A program made the position numbers and the translations under genes. From contig CAKUPQ010000001.1 in the NCBI GenBank assembly GCA_934675205.1, positions 682,001-746,000 on the forward strand: a stretch of 64,000 nt of DNA, given 5' to 3'. The stretch is from an uncultured Flavobacteriaceae bacterium. GTDB taxonomy: Bacteria > Bacteroidota > Bacteroidia > Flavobacteriales > Flavobacteriaceae. This document shows, in pieces, positions 16,331 through 25,011 of the stretch. Every line of letters starts with the position of its first letter. Within the stretch, counting starts at the first letter, position 1. The notes under the pieces were generated by a model that worked only from the letters and a program-made list of their open reading frames with translations, was not told the origin of the DNA and ran no database searches.

Positions 16331-16939
16331 TTACTTTTCAGTAACATATCTTCTCAAAACTTCTTCCCAATTAATTACATTAAAGAAAGCCTCAATATAA
16401 TCAGGTCTTCTGTTTTGGTAGTTTAGGTAATAAGCGTGTTCCCAAACGTCAAGTCCTAAAATCGGAGTTCCTCCACAACCTGTGTCAGGCATAAGCGGAT
16501 TGTCTTGGTTGGGAGTTCCACAAACCTCAACAGCTCCTCCTTTTTGTACACAAAGCCAAGCCCAACCCGACCCAAATTGAGTAGCTGCTGCTTTGGCAAA
16601 TTGTACCTTGAACTCTGCAAACGAACCAAATGCTTTTTCGATAGCCTCAAGCAATTCTCCTTTTGGCTCTCCTCCTCCGTTTGGAGACATAACCTCCCAA
16701 AACAAATTGTGGTTATAATATCCTCCTCCGTTATTTCTAACAGCTTTGTTGCTCATATCCAAATTGATAAGAATATTTTCGATTGTTTTTCCTTCCAAAT
16801 CTGTTCCTGCAATAGCATTATTCAAATTCGTAGTATATGCCTGATGATGCTTTGTGTGATGGATTTCCATTGTTCTTGCATCAATATTCGGTTCTAATGC
16901 GTCATAAGCATACGGTAATTTTGGTAACTCAAAAGCCAT
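16331..16939 (-). CDS. Fe/Mn superoxide dismutase
   Basis: Converts superoxide to oxygen and hydrogen peroxide in the cytoplasm. The 202-residue protein carries the metal ligands: His in [16 protein letters not shown] (near residue 27), His in [14 protein letters not shown] (near 75-80), and Asp/His in [16 protein letters not shown] (near 164-168). GSGWAWLCV and the dimer-contact Glu-His are also present. Iron versus manganese use cannot be told safely from the sequence. It has its own promoter (16973) and faces pyrB across a terminator. Confidence 0.96.
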   Translation of the reverse strand: MAFELPKLPYAYDALEPNIDARTMEIHHTKHHQAYTTNLNNAIAGTDLEGKTIENILINLDMSNKAVRNNGGGYYNHNLFWEVMSPNGGGEPKGELLEAIEKAFGSFAEFKVQFAKAAATQFGSGWAWLCVQKGGAVEVCGTPNQDNPLMPDTGCGGTPILGLDVWEHAYYLNYQNRRPDYIEAFFNVINWEEVLRRYVTEK

Positions 16940-16972
16940 AATTTTATCTTTTTAGGTTAAACTTCAATGTAC

Positions 16973-16980
16973 CAAAGTTA
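16973..16980 (-). promoter_or_regulatory. -7 promoter element of the superoxide dismutase gene
   Basis: Perfect TAACTTTG on the minus strand, about 34 bases before the ATG at 16939. The -33 element is weak (TTTA about 24 bases upstream). Confidence 0.45.
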
Positions 16981-17026
16981 ATCATTTAACTTTGAAATAC
17001 GGTTTAAAGCAACGTTAAAAATGTTT

Positions 17027-18553
17027 TTAATGTTTAAAATGTCTTGTTCCAGTAAAGACCATTTTCATTTGATTTTCGTTACAAAAATCAATACTCAATT
17101 GATCTTTGATAGAGCCTCCGGGCTGAATAACCGCTTTGATTCCAACATTATTTGCAATCTCCACACAATCAGGGAAAGGGAAAAACGCATCACTTGCCAT
17201 TACCGCACCACTCAAATCAAATCCAAAACTTTGAGCTTTTTCGATAGCTTGTCGCAACGCATCAACTCTCGAAGTCTGTCCTGTTCCCGATGCGATAAGC
17301 TGTCGGTTTTTAGCCAAAACAATCGTGTTCGATTTGGTGTTTTTACACAATTTAGAAGCGAATAATAAATCTTCTATTTCCTGTTCAGAAGGAGAAAGTT
17401 TCGTTACGGTTGTAAGCATTTCTTTATTATCCGTAATGTTATCTTTTCCTTGAACTAAAAACCCGTTTAAGGCAGTACGCACCTGATTTTCAGCAAGAGT
17501 AACCGGTTTTTGAACCAAAATAATTCTATTTTTCTTTTCTTTCAGAATTTCAACTGCTTCCGAATCATAACTCGGAGCGATTACCACTTCACAAAACAAT
17601 TTATTTACTTCTTCTGCTGTGGCTTTGTCAAGGTTTGTGTTGGCAATCAAAACTCCTCCAAAAGCCGAAGTAGGGTCTCCTGCTAAAGCATCTAAATAAG
17701 CTTCTTTCAGAGAATTTCTTGTAGCCAATCCGCAAGCGTTGTTGTGTTTTAGGATAGCAAAAGTAGGCTTGTCGTTTTTAAATTCTGCAATCAGATTTAC
17801 AGACGCATCAACATCTAAAAGGTTGTTGTACGAAAGTTCTTTCCCGTTCAGAACTTCAAACATTTCATCGAAATCTCCGAAGAAAAATCCTTTTTGATGC
17901 GGATTTTCTCCATAACGAAGCTGTTTTCCGTTTGTCTGACTTATTTTCAAAAACGAATCATCATCATTAAAATAATTGAAAATTGCGGTATCATAATTGG
18001 AAGAAATATGAAAAGCATACGTTCCGTATTTTCTTCTGTCTTCCAAAGAAGTTTCTCCGTTTTTTTCGTTTAACAAATTCAGGAAATCGGCATATTGTTC
18101 AACCGAAGAAATGATAACCGTATCTTTAAAATTCTTTGCTCCAGCTCGGATAAGCGAGATTCCTCCGATGTCGATTTTTTCGATAATATCAGCTTCGGAA
18201 GCTCCTGAAGCAACAGTTTTTTCAAACGGATATAAATCAACAATTACCAAATCAATTTGAGGAATGTTGTATTCCTGCATTTGCTGAACATCAGACGTAT
18301 TATCTTGTCTGTTTAAGATTCCTCCAAAAATTTTCGGATGTAAGGTTTTTACTCGTCCTCCCAAAATCGAGGGATAATCGGTTACGTTTTCAACAGGAAC
18401 AACGGGAATCCCGAGATTCTTGATAAAATCTTCTGTTCCTCCTGTGGAATAAAGCGTTACGTTAAGCTGGTGAAGTTTTTTTACAATCGGTTCTAATCCG
18501 TCTTTTGAGAAAACCGAAATCAGTGCAGACTGAATTTTTTTAGTTGCATTCAT
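17027..18553 (-). CDS. purH: Bifunctional AICAR transformylase / IMP cyclohydrolase PurH
   Basis: Carries out the last two steps of IMP synthesis. The 508-residue protein has the N-terminal MGS-like cyclohydrolase domain (SVFSKDGLEPIVKKL, STGGT, GGRVKTLHPKIFGGIL) and the C-terminal formyl transferase domain with the KHNNACGLA and DPTSAFGGV motifs and the GEFPSD-type region replaced by the usual AMASDAFFPFPD. All parts are present. It starts about 19 bases after the terminator of the tRNA-Met gene, and no separate promoter is obvious, so some expression may be read-through from the tRNA promoter. No purine riboswitch is seen. Confidence 0.96.
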   Translation of the reverse strand: MNATKKIQSALISVFSKDGLEPIVKKLHQLNVTLYSTGGTEDFIKNLGIPVVPVENVTDYPSILGGRVKTLHPKIFGGILNRQDNTSDVQQMQEYNIPQIDLVIVDLYPFEKTVASGASEADIIEKIDIGGISLIRAGAKNFKDTVIISSVEQYADFLNLLNEKNGETSLEDRRKYGTYAFHISSNYDTAIFNYFNDDDSFLKISQTNGKQLRYGENPHQKGFFFGDFDEMFEVLNGKELSYNNLLDVDASVNLIAEFKNDKPTFAILKHNNACGLATRNSLKEAYLDALAGDPTSAFGGVLIANTNLDKATAEEVNKLFCEVVIAPSYDSEAVEILKEKKNRIILVQKPVTLAENQVRTALNGFLVQGKDNITDNKEMLTTVTKLSPSEQEIEDLLFASKLCKNTKSNTIVLAKNRQLIASGTGQTSRVDALRQAIEKAQSFGFDLSGAVMASDAFFPFPDCVEIANNVGIKAVIQPGGSIKDQLSIDFCNENQMKMVFTGTRHFKH

Positions 18554-18571
18554 AGTTGTTGTGTTGTTATT

Positions 18572-18610
18572 AAAAAAAGGCTCAAACCCCTGTGTGTTTA
18601 GGTTTGAGCC
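18572..18610 (-). terminator. Terminator between tRNA-Met and purH
   Basis: On the minus strand GGCTCAAACC pairs with GGTTTGAGCC around a 12-base loop and is followed by seven Ts. It lies after the tRNA gene and just before the purH start. Confidence 0.88.
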
Positions 18611-18618
18611 GTTTGTAG

Positions 18619-18692
18619 TAGCGAAGACGGGAGTTGAACCCGTGACCTCAGGGTTATGAATCCTGCGCTCTAACCGACTGAGCTACCTCGCC
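18619..18692 (-). tRNA. tRNA-Met (CAT), elongator type
   Basis: A 74-base cloverleaf on the minus strand: acceptor GGCGAGG with CTTCGCT (G1-U72 and G6-U67 wobbles), D-arm AGCTCAGTCGGTTAGAGC, anticodon loop TTCATAA with CAT at 18658-18656, and T-arm ACGGGTTCAACTCCCGT. CCA is not encoded. The acceptor does not show the 1-72 mismatch pattern of initiator tRNA, so an elongator is favoured. The anticodon stem has an A31-C39 mismatch. A CAT tRNA could also be an Ile tRNA with a modified C34, but the body looks like elongator Met. Confidence 0.93.
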
Positions 18693-18722
18693 TTGTTGTG
18701 AATCGGTTATCGAATCGGGTTG

Positions 18723-18753
18723 CAAATTTAAAACGATTTTTCTTACTAAACAA
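18723..18753 (-). promoter_or_regulatory. Promoter of the tRNA-Met gene
   Basis: Full Bacteroidota-type promoter on the minus strand: TTG (18753-18751), 20 bases, then TAAATTTG (18730-18723), about 30 bases before the tRNA 5' end. One of the clearest promoters in the window. Confidence 0.8.
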
Positions 18754-18839
18754 CATAAAAAATAAAAGTTTTTTCAATTATGATTTTTTTTTCTGATTCT
18801 TATTCTATATATTTCGGAAATTATTTTTTTAGTTTAGAT

Positions 18840-19232
18840 ATGCCAGAAAAAATCAAATACGAAATAGAGTTCCCCATAACTGCATCTCCACAATTATTAT
18901 ATCAGTATATATCAACGTCTTCGGGGCTTTCGGAGTGGTTTGCCGACAATGTAAATTCTCGTGGAGAAGTGTTCACTTTTATATGGGATTCAGAAAGTAC
19001 GAAAGCGAAAATGTCAACCAAAAAATCATCAGAAAAGGTTCGTTTTCGTTGGTTGGACGATGATGATAACGAAACTGATTATTATTTTGAGTTCAAAATT
19101 CAGGAGGACGAACTTACGAAAGATGTGTCTTTGGTAGTGGTAGATTTTGCTGAAGAAGACGAAGTTGAGGAGGCAAAACAGCTTTGGGAAACACAAATTG
19201 CAGATTTAAAACAAGTTTTAGGCTCTGCTTAA
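18840..19232 (+). CDS. START-like (SRPBCC) domain protein
   Basis: A 130-residue protein of the flavobacterial START-like family, related to the AHSA1/SRPBCC ligand-binding fold. Conserved segments are KYEIEFPITASPQLLYQYIS, SGLSEWFADNVNSRGE, FTFIWDSES, VRFRWLDDDD and the C-terminal LWETQIADLKQVLGSA. The acidic, helix-ended fold suggests binding of a hydrophobic ligand or protein; no enzyme activity is known. The ATG at 18840 fits the family N-terminus (MPEKIKYE), and the upstream in-frame ATG at 18780 would add a non-conserved 20-residue hydrophobic tail. Confidence 0.87.
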   Translation: MPEKIKYEIEFPITASPQLLYQYISTSSGLSEWFADNVNSRGEVFTFIWDSESTKAKMSTKKSSEKVRFRWLDDDDNETDYYFEFKIQEDELTKDVSLVVVDFAEEDEVEEAKQLWETQIADLKQVLGSA

Positions 19233-19255
19233 TTTTTTCTGAAATTATTATTCAA

Positions 19256-19263
19256 TATCTTTA
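19256..19263 (+). promoter_or_regulatory. Possible -7 element for the aminotransferase gene
   Basis: TATCTTTA, one base off TAnnTTTG, directly overlapping the base of the terminator hairpin at 19263. If used, the transcript would start inside the hairpin and have a leader of about 20 bases. No good -33 element. Confidence 0.3.
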
Positions 19264-19290
19264 CACTCCAATAAAACGGAGTGTTTTTTT
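19263..19290 (+). terminator. Terminator abutting the aminotransferase start codon
   Basis: ACACTCC (19263-19269) pairs with GGAGTGT (19278-19284), followed by T to 19290. The ATG of the next gene starts at 19291, so the T run touches the start codon. It ends the START-like gene transcript. Confidence 0.8.
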
Positions 19291-20130
19291 ATGATAAACT
19301 TTAACGGAAACATAATAGATTCCAAGCTGAATCAGCTGTATAACAATCGGGCTTTTTTGTTTGGAGATGCGGTTTTTGAAACCCTAAAAGTTTTAGACAA
19401 CAAAATTTTGTTTTTTGAAGACCATTATTTCAGGCTGATGTCTTCGATGCGTATTTTACGAATGGAAATTCCGATGAATTTCACAATGGAATTTTTTGAG
19501 CAACAAGTGTTAAATCTCATTGCTGAAAAAGAAAAAGCTCCGAGCTACAGGATTCGGATTACGGTTTACAGGGATTCTGACGGATTTTATCTGCCCAAAA
19601 CCAACGATGTCGGTTTTTTGATAAATGCCCAACCTCTCGAAAATCCTCTTTATTCGATTTCCGAACAGCCTTATGAAGTGGATTTGTACAAAGATTTTTA
19701 TGTTACCAAACAGCTTCTGTCTTCCGTAAAATCTACGAACAGAGCCATAAATATTACAGGAAGTATTTTTGCTGACGAAAACGGATTGCAGAATTGCCTA
19801 CTTATTAATGATTCCAAAAATGTTATCGAGGCACTAAACGGAAATTTGTTTATGTTACTTGATAAAAAACTTATCACTCCTCCTGTTTCAGAGGGTTGTA
19901 TCGGAGGAATTTTGCGAAAACAAATCCTTGCAATAGCCAAAAAAATAGAGGGAATCGAAGTGGTTGAAGAACCAATTTCGCCTTTTGACCTGCAAAAAGC
20001 TGATGAACTTTTTATCACAAATATCATTACGGGAATTCAACCGATAACAAAATATCGCAAAAAAGAATTTAAAAACGATTTTGCTAAAGAGTTGTTAGTC
20101 AAGCTAAATGCTTTGGTTAGACTTGGATAG
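19291..20130 (+). CDS. PLP-dependent aminotransferase class IV
   Basis: A 279-residue fold-type IV PLP enzyme, the family of branched-chain aminotransferase, D-alanine aminotransferase and 4-amino-4-deoxychorismate lyase. It has an N-terminal NRAFLFGDAVFETLKV motif, the PLP lysine in LLSSVKSTNRAINI (near residue 150), and a late ELFITNIITGIQPI motif that binds the cofactor phosphate. The substrate is uncertain; a PabC-like lyase role in folate synthesis is possible, but no pab genes are near. The ATG is immediately after a terminator poly-T. Confidence 0.82.
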   Translation: MINFNGNIIDSKLNQLYNNRAFLFGDAVFETLKVLDNKILFFEDHYFRLMSSMRILRMEIPMNFTMEFFEQQVLNLIAEKEKAPSYRIRITVYRDSDGFYLPKTNDVGFLINAQPLENPLYSISEQPYEVDLYKDFYVTKQLLSSVKSTNRAINITGSIFADENGLQNCLLINDSKNVIEALNGNLFMLLDKKLITPPVSEGCIGGILRKQILAIAKKIEGIEVVEEPISPFDLQKADELFITNIITGIQPITKYRKKEFKNDFAKELLVKLNALVRLG

Positions 20131-20190
20131 AAATCAGAAAATGATTTATTATTCTCTAAAATTTCTTAACTTCGTACCTTAAAAAAAACG

Positions 20191-22110
20191 ATGTATTTCA
20201 AATATCCGCAACTTCTTTACTTTCTTTTTCTGCTGATAATTCCTATCATCGTTCACTTATTTCAGTTACGGAAATTCCAAAAAGAATATTTTACAAACGT
20301 AAAATTCCTCAAGGAATTAGACATCAAAACCCGAAAAAGTTCCCAACTCAAAAAGTGGTTGTTGCTTTTTACGAGGTTGTTTTTACTTGCTTTTATCATT
20401 TTGGCTTTTGCTCAACCCTACTTTAAAGCCAAAGATACACAAGGGAAACACAACGAACTTTTTGTGGTTTTAGACAATTCGTATTCGATGCAAGCCAAAG
20501 GAAAACAAGGCGAAATCTTAACGCGTTCAGTTCAGGAATTGTTAGAGAATATTCCCGAAGAACAGACTTTTACGTTGCTTACTCCCGATAATTCTTTTTA
20601 TGATACGGATATTCGTTCGATTCAGAAAGAGTTACAGAATTTAGGTTACAGCACAACGCCTTTTTCGATTGAAAATGAAATGGCTAAAATCAAAACCCTG
20701 AAACCCAACAAAGGAAAAGACATCGTAATTATCACAGACGGAAAATCCTTAAAAGCACAGGATATTCAGGCTTTAGATAAGGATTACAACATTGTTTTTT
20801 CGATTCCGAAAGCGGAAAACACCTATAATGTTTCGGTTGATAGTGTGTCTATTCATCAGGTTTTGGACGAATTTTATGAACTGAAAGTCAAAATTTCGGA
20901 GTACGGAAAAAAGGCAGATGAAACTTCGGTTGCCTTGTATGACCAACGGGAATTAGTAGCCAAAACGCTACTTCCCGAAAACCAAAACGAAATTATTTTT
21001 ACCATTCCGAAAGAAGATTTTAACGGATATGTTTCGGTTGAGGATAATTCGTTAGAATATGATAATCACTATTTTTTCAGTATTTCAAAACCCGAAAAAA
21101 TTAAAGTTATTGCGGTTGGAACAGCCACTAAAAACGAATTTTTATCCCGAATTTACACAGAGGAACATTTTGATTTTCAGACTTTTGAAATCAAAACATT
21201 AGATTATAATCTAATCGAAAGCCAAAATACGGTTGTGCTGAACGAATTGGAGGAAATTCCGCAATCTTTGATTGTAACTCTGAAAGCCTTTGTCGAAAAC
21301 GGAGGAAATGTGATTGTGATTCCGTCCGAAAAAGCGACTGCTCAAAATCTGACGAATTTTGCCTCACAATTCGGAAATGTGATTTTTGAACCCGTTCAAA
21401 ACCATAAAAAAATGGTTACGAAAATCACGTTTGAACACCCTGTTTTCAGAAATGTATTCGAGAAAAAAACCGATAATTTTCAATATCCAAGTGTAAATCA
21501 ATCCTTTTCGGTTAAAGGAAATATCCCCTCTGTTTTGTCGTATGAAGACGGAACTGTTTTTCTGACGGAAATCAAAAAAGACATTAGTTCGGTTTATCTA
21601 TTTTCAGCTCCAATCAATAAAGAAAACAGCAATTTTCTGAATTCACCTTTGGTGGTTTTGAGTTTTTATAATATGGCTCAAAATCAGAATAATTCGGGAG
21701 TGGTAAGCCAATTTATTGCAGATGGAAATCCGTTTTTTGTAGAAGTGAATCTGTCAAAAGAACAAATCCTGAAAGTGAAAAACGAAACGGAAGAATTTAT
21801 CCCGTCTCAACAAATTTTCAACCGAAAAGTACAGCTGAATTTCAACGAATATCCGAAAAATGCAGGCAATTACGGAATCTATAAAAATGATGAATTACTA
21901 ACGAATATCGGATTCAATTATAACCGAACCGAATCGGATTTGACCCAAGATAATATTTCGGTATTGTCTGATTTTCCTCAAAAAAACATTTCGAATATAT
22001 TCTCTGATTTACAATCCGAAAGAACCGATAACAACATTTGGAAATGGTTTGTATTGCTTGGTTTGTTATTTTTGATAATCGAAATATTGATACAGAAGTT
22101 TGTTAAGTAA
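20191..22110 (+). CDS. BatA N-terminal domain / von Willebrand factor A-like membrane protein
   Basis: A 639-residue protein of the BatA/double-transmembrane family of Bacteroidota. The N-terminus has two membrane segments (about residues 5-23 and 56-77) separated by a basic loop FLKELDIKTRKSSQLKKW. A VWA-like domain follows with a MIDAS-type DNSYSM motif near residue 94. Beta-rich extracytoplasmic domains come next, and a last membrane segment near residues 615-635. Bat-type proteins sit with MoxR ATPases in stress or aerotolerance operons, but no moxR is adjacent here. The exact role is unknown. Confidence 0.8.
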   Translation: MYFKYPQLLYFLFLLIIPIIVHLFQLRKFQKEYFTNVKFLKELDIKTRKSSQLKKWLLLFTRLFLLAFIILAFAQPYFKAKDTQGKHNELFVVLDNSYSMQAKGKQGEILTRSVQELLENIPEEQTFTLLTPDNSFYDTDIRSIQKELQNLGYSTTPFSIENEMAKIKTLKPNKGKDIVIITDGKSLKAQDIQALDKDYNIVFSIPKAENTYNVSVDSVSIHQVLDEFYELKVKISEYGKKADETSVALYDQRELVAKTLLPENQNEIIFTIPKEDFNGYVSVEDNSLEYDNHYFFSISKPEKIKVIAVGTATKNEFLSRIYTEEHFDFQTFEIKTLDYNLIESQNTVVLNELEEIPQSLIVTLKAFVENGGNVIVIPSEKATAQNLTNFASQFGNVIFEPVQNHKKMVTKITFEHPVFRNVFEKKTDNFQYPSVNQSFSVKGNIPSVLSYEDGTVFLTEIKKDISSVYLFSAPINKENSNFLNSPLVVLSFYNMAQNQNNSGVVSQFIADGNPFFVEVNLSKEQILKVKNETEEFIPSQQIFNRKVQLNFNEYPKNAGNYGIYKNDELLTNIGFNYNRTESDLTQDNISVLSDFPQKNISNIFSDLQSERTDNNIWKWFVLLGLLFLIIEILIQKFVK

Positions 22111-22129
22111 ATTAGAGTCTGTTTAAAAC

Positions 22130-22159
22130 TTGCCTTTCGGGAAAGTTTCACTATTTTTG
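22130..22159 (+). promoter_or_regulatory. Promoter of the first amidinotransferase-fold hydrolase gene
   Basis: TTG (22130-22132), 19 bases, then a perfect TATTTTTG (22152-22159). Transcription would start near 22166, 16 bases before the ATG at 22182. Confidence 0.7.
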
Positions 22160-22181
22160 CCTGAAAGACAAACAGACTTTT

Positions 22182-23096
22182 ATGCTACAATTAAACGTAA
22201 AAAACGAAACTTCAAGACTTCGTGCTGTGGTATTAGGAACGGCTCAAAGCAACGGACAGACTCCAACAGCAGATGAGGCTTACGACCCGAAATCATTGGA
22301 ACATATTTTGGCAGGAACATACCCTGTTGAACCCGATATGGTTCAGGAAATGGAAGCTTTTAATGAAGTTTTTAAAAAATATGACGTACAGGTTTACCGT
22401 CCTGAAATCATTGAAAATTATAATCAGATTTTTTCCAGGGATATTGGTTTTGTGATTGATGATGTTTTTATCAAAGCCAACATTTTGGAAGACCGAAACC
22501 GGGAATTAGACGCAATTAATTATGTGATTGACCAGATGAATCCTGCAAAAGTTGTCCGTCCTCCCGAAGAAGTTCATATTGAGGGTGGAGATGTAATGCT
22601 GTATAACGACCATATTTTTATCGGGACGTATAAAGGGAGTGATTACAAAAATTACATTACAGCCCGAACCAATATGGAGGGAGTTCAGTACATCGCAGCC
22701 CTTTTTCCGAATAAAATCGTAAAGGAATTTGATTTGGTAAAATCCAAAATCGAACCGAGAGATAATGCTTTGCATTTGGATTGTTGTTTTCAGCCTGTCG
22801 GGAAAAACAAAGGAATTATCTACAAATCAGGTTTCAGAGAAGAAGCCGATTATATGTATTTGGTCGATTTGTTCGGAAAAGAAAATTTATTTCATATCAC
22901 ACGAGATGAAATGTATAATATGAACTCCAATATTTTTTCGATTGCTCCTGATGTAGTGGTTTCCGAAAAGAATTTTACTCGTTTAAATACTTGGTTACGA
23001 GAAAATAACTTTATAGTTGAGGAAATTCCGTATGCAGAAATTTCAAAACAAGAGGGATTGTTGAGATGTTCGACTTTGCCTTTAATCAGAGATTAA
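22182..23096 (+). CDS. Amidinotransferase-fold hydrolase (dimethylargininase/arginine deiminase-like)
   Basis: A 304-residue beta-propeller enzyme of the guanidine-modifying superfamily. Visible signature parts: SRDIGFVIDD (substrate Asp region), EEVHIEGGDVM (conserved Glu-Gly-Gly-Asp), RDNALHLDCCFQPV (catalytic His) and C-terminal LLRCSTLPLIRD with the catalytic Cys near residue 297. This layout fits DDAH or a short arginine deiminase, hydrolysing a guanidinium group to citrulline or ornithine-type products. Which substrate is used is not decidable by eye. It has its own promoter and is 13 bases ahead of a secreted unknown, with a second member of the superfamily (ctlX) beyond that. Confidence 0.82.
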   Translation: MLQLNVKNETSRLRAVVLGTAQSNGQTPTADEAYDPKSLEHILAGTYPVEPDMVQEMEAFNEVFKKYDVQVYRPEIIENYNQIFSRDIGFVIDDVFIKANILEDRNRELDAINYVIDQMNPAKVVRPPEEVHIEGGDVMLYNDHIFIGTYKGSDYKNYITARTNMEGVQYIAALFPNKIVKEFDLVKSKIEPRDNALHLDCCFQPVGKNKGIIYKSGFREEADYMYLVDLFGKENLFHITRDEMYNMNSNIFSIAPDVVVSEKNFTRLNTWLRENNFIVEEIPYAEISKQEGLLRCSTLPLIRD

Positions 23097-23109
23097 AAAC
23101 AAATATCTA

Positions 23110-23937
23110 ATGAAAACATATTTTAAAATAGCTTTTGTTTTTCTGTCTTTAATGGGCTATGCTCAAAAAGAAAACACGAAAACTGAAGAATTTTTTGAGT
23201 TGATAGAATGTGAAAATATTGTAACTAATGTGTTTTCTGCGATTGAATTGTCTATAAAAGAACAGACCAAAACCATTTTTGAAAACTATGGGTTAGATTT
23301 CAATAAGAAAGAAGATGTTGAAATATTTGATGAATTTTTATCGAACGAAATACAGGCTTTCAGTAGCCAAACATATTATAATCTTTTAGATATTTACTCA
23401 ACAAAATATTCTACAAGTGATATTGAAAAGTTTATTAAACTACAAAAAAATAAAAACTATAAAGGCTCTGTATTAGAAGATTCTAAACTCAAAGCAGAGT
23501 TAAGTAAATTAGTAACAGATTACGAAAATATTCTGTATGAAGATATTATTCTTGTTTTAGAAAGAATAAAAGCAAAGTCTAAACCTCTTACAATAAGTGT
23601 TTTTATAGATAAAAAACCTGTTCAGGATAAAAACATTTCGTTGGATTTAATTCTTACTCTATTTGAGGGTAATTCATTTTCTATATTTGACAAAAACAAT
23701 TATGAGCTGTCATTACCTGAAAATTTTGACTATGACAAAATCAAATCTCTGACTATAATTTACAATAATAAAGAGTATGTTATTGAAAGATATAATAAGT
23801 CGTTCCCAAGAGAAATACAAGACTTAACAAGCCCTCTTTCAATAAAAAGTTTTACCGAACATTCTTCTTGGATTTTAAAAATTGACACAGATAAGATGAT
23901 ATTAGAAAACAACATAACAACAGAGATTCATTTGTAA
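23110..23937 (+). CDS. Secreted protein, unknown, weakly DUF2059-like
   Basis: A 275-residue protein with a signal peptide (MKTYFKIAFVFLSLMGYAQ). Residues ~25-130 are helical and resemble DUF2059: the segment LDIYSTKYSTSDIEKFIKLQKNKNYKG is close to the family's Tyr-X-Thr-X2-Glu-(Leu/Ile)-X2-Phe motif. The second half looks like a beta domain (KPLTISVFIDKKPVQD). More AT-rich than its neighbours by eye. It sits between two arginine-related hydrolases, but nothing in the sequence links it to that activity. Confidence 0.55.
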   Translation: MKTYFKIAFVFLSLMGYAQKENTKTEEFFELIECENIVTNVFSAIELSIKEQTKTIFENYGLDFNKKEDVEIFDEFLSNEIQAFSSQTYYNLLDIYSTKYSTSDIEKFIKLQKNKNYKGSVLEDSKLKAELSKLVTDYENILYEDIILVLERIKAKSKPLTISVFIDKKPVQDKNISLDLILTLFEGNSFSIFDKNNYELSLPENFDYDKIKSLTIIYNNKEYVIERYNKSFPREIQDLTSPLSIKSFTEHSSWILKIDTDKMILENNITTEIHL

Positions 23938-23987
23938 TTTTCCTTACAGAACAGACCATCTTATATAACTAAAACAAAAAAACAAAA

Positions 23988-24923
23988 ATGAAACAAACCA
24001 CAAACACCATATTAATGATTCGTCCTGTTGCATTCCGAATGAATGAGCAGACAGCTGTAAACAATTATTACCAAAAAGTTTTGGATAATCTTTCTCCGAA
24101 AGATGCCAACAAAAAAGCACAAGAAGAATTTGATGCTTTTGTGGAAAAGCTACGAGCAGTCGGAGTAAGCGTAATTGTTGTAGATGATACGCATATTCCC
24201 GATACTCCCGATAGTATTTTTCCGAATAACTGGATTTCGTTTCACCAAAACGGAGATGTAATTCTGTATCCGATGTTTGCCGAAAACCGAAGACAGGAAC
24301 GTAGGGAAGACATTTTGGACATCATCGAAGAAAACGGATTTTTAATCGAAAACGTAACCGATTATACCTTAGCTGAGGAGGCAAATATGTTTTTGGAAGG
24401 AACCGGAAGTATTTTGTTGGACAGAGCCAATGCAAAGGCTTATTGTGCTTTATCTCCGAGAGCTGACGAAGAATTATTCATCGAATTTTGTGAAGACCAG
24501 GATTTAGCTCCTATTATTTTCCATTCCTATCAAACCGTAAACGGGAAAAGAGAATTGATTTACCATACCAACGTAATGATGTGTTTGGGAGAAAAATTTG
24601 CTGTGATTTGTGCTGATACGATTGATGACAAACAAGAGCGGAAATTGGTTTTGGATTCGCTAAAATCAGACGGAAAAGAGGTAATTCTGATAACCGAAGA
24701 CCAAGTGAATAATTTTGCCGGAAATATGCTCGAAGTAAAAGGAGCAAATGACAAAAGCTATTTGGTCATGAGCAAATCGGCTCACGAGAGCTTAACCAAA
24801 GACCAAATTTCAAAAATCGAAAAGTATTCCGAGATTCTATCTTCTTCGCTTGATGTAATTGAGGCTTGTGGAGGAGGAAGTGCAAGATGTATGATGGCAG
24901 AAGTTTTTCTTCCGAAAGCATAA
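23988..24923 (+). CDS. ctlX: Citrulline utilization hydrolase-type amidinotransferase CtlX
   Basis: A 311-residue amidinotransferase-fold protein. It starts TTNTILMIRPVAFRMNEQTAVNNYYQ, the CtlX family opening, and continues with DTPDSIFPNNWISFH, an EGTGSILLDRA segment, the YHTNVMMCLG catalytic His region and C-terminal EACGGGSARCMMAEVF with the catalytic Cys near residue 303. The family is linked to hydrolysis of citrulline or another guanidino/ureido compound; the annotation rests on family context, not a proven reaction here. ATG 23988; 50 bases after the DUF2059-like gene. Confidence 0.85.
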   Translation: MKQTTNTILMIRPVAFRMNEQTAVNNYYQKVLDNLSPKDANKKAQEEFDAFVEKLRAVGVSVIVVDDTHIPDTPDSIFPNNWISFHQNGDVILYPMFAENRRQERREDILDIIEENGFLIENVTDYTLAEEANMFLEGTGSILLDRANAKAYCALSPRADEELFIEFCEDQDLAPIIFHSYQTVNGKRELIYHTNVMMCLGEKFAVICADTIDDKQERKLVLDSLKSDGKEVILITEDQVNNFAGNMLEVKGANDKSYLVMSKSAHESLTKDQISKIEKYSEILSSSLDVIEACGGGSARCMMAEVFLPKA

Positions 24924-24983
24924 TTTCGAAAAAGAACAGAAAATTTTTAACAATTAACCGGTAGCAATTAATCAAAAAAGACC

Positions 24984-24991
24984 TACTTTTG
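24984..24991 (+). promoter_or_regulatory. -7 promoter element of a lipoprotein gene
   Basis: Perfect TACTTTTG, 20 bases before the ATG at 25012. A -33 TTG is missing; the upstream spacer contains TTAACCGG. Confidence 0.4.
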
Positions 24992-25011
24992 AATTACTAA
25001 ATCTCTGAAAG

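Noticed and set aside
18619..18692. Initiator tRNA
   Set aside because: The acceptor starts with a G1-U72 wobble rather than a 1-72 mismatch of the initiator type, and the three G-C pairs of the initiator anticodon stem are absent.
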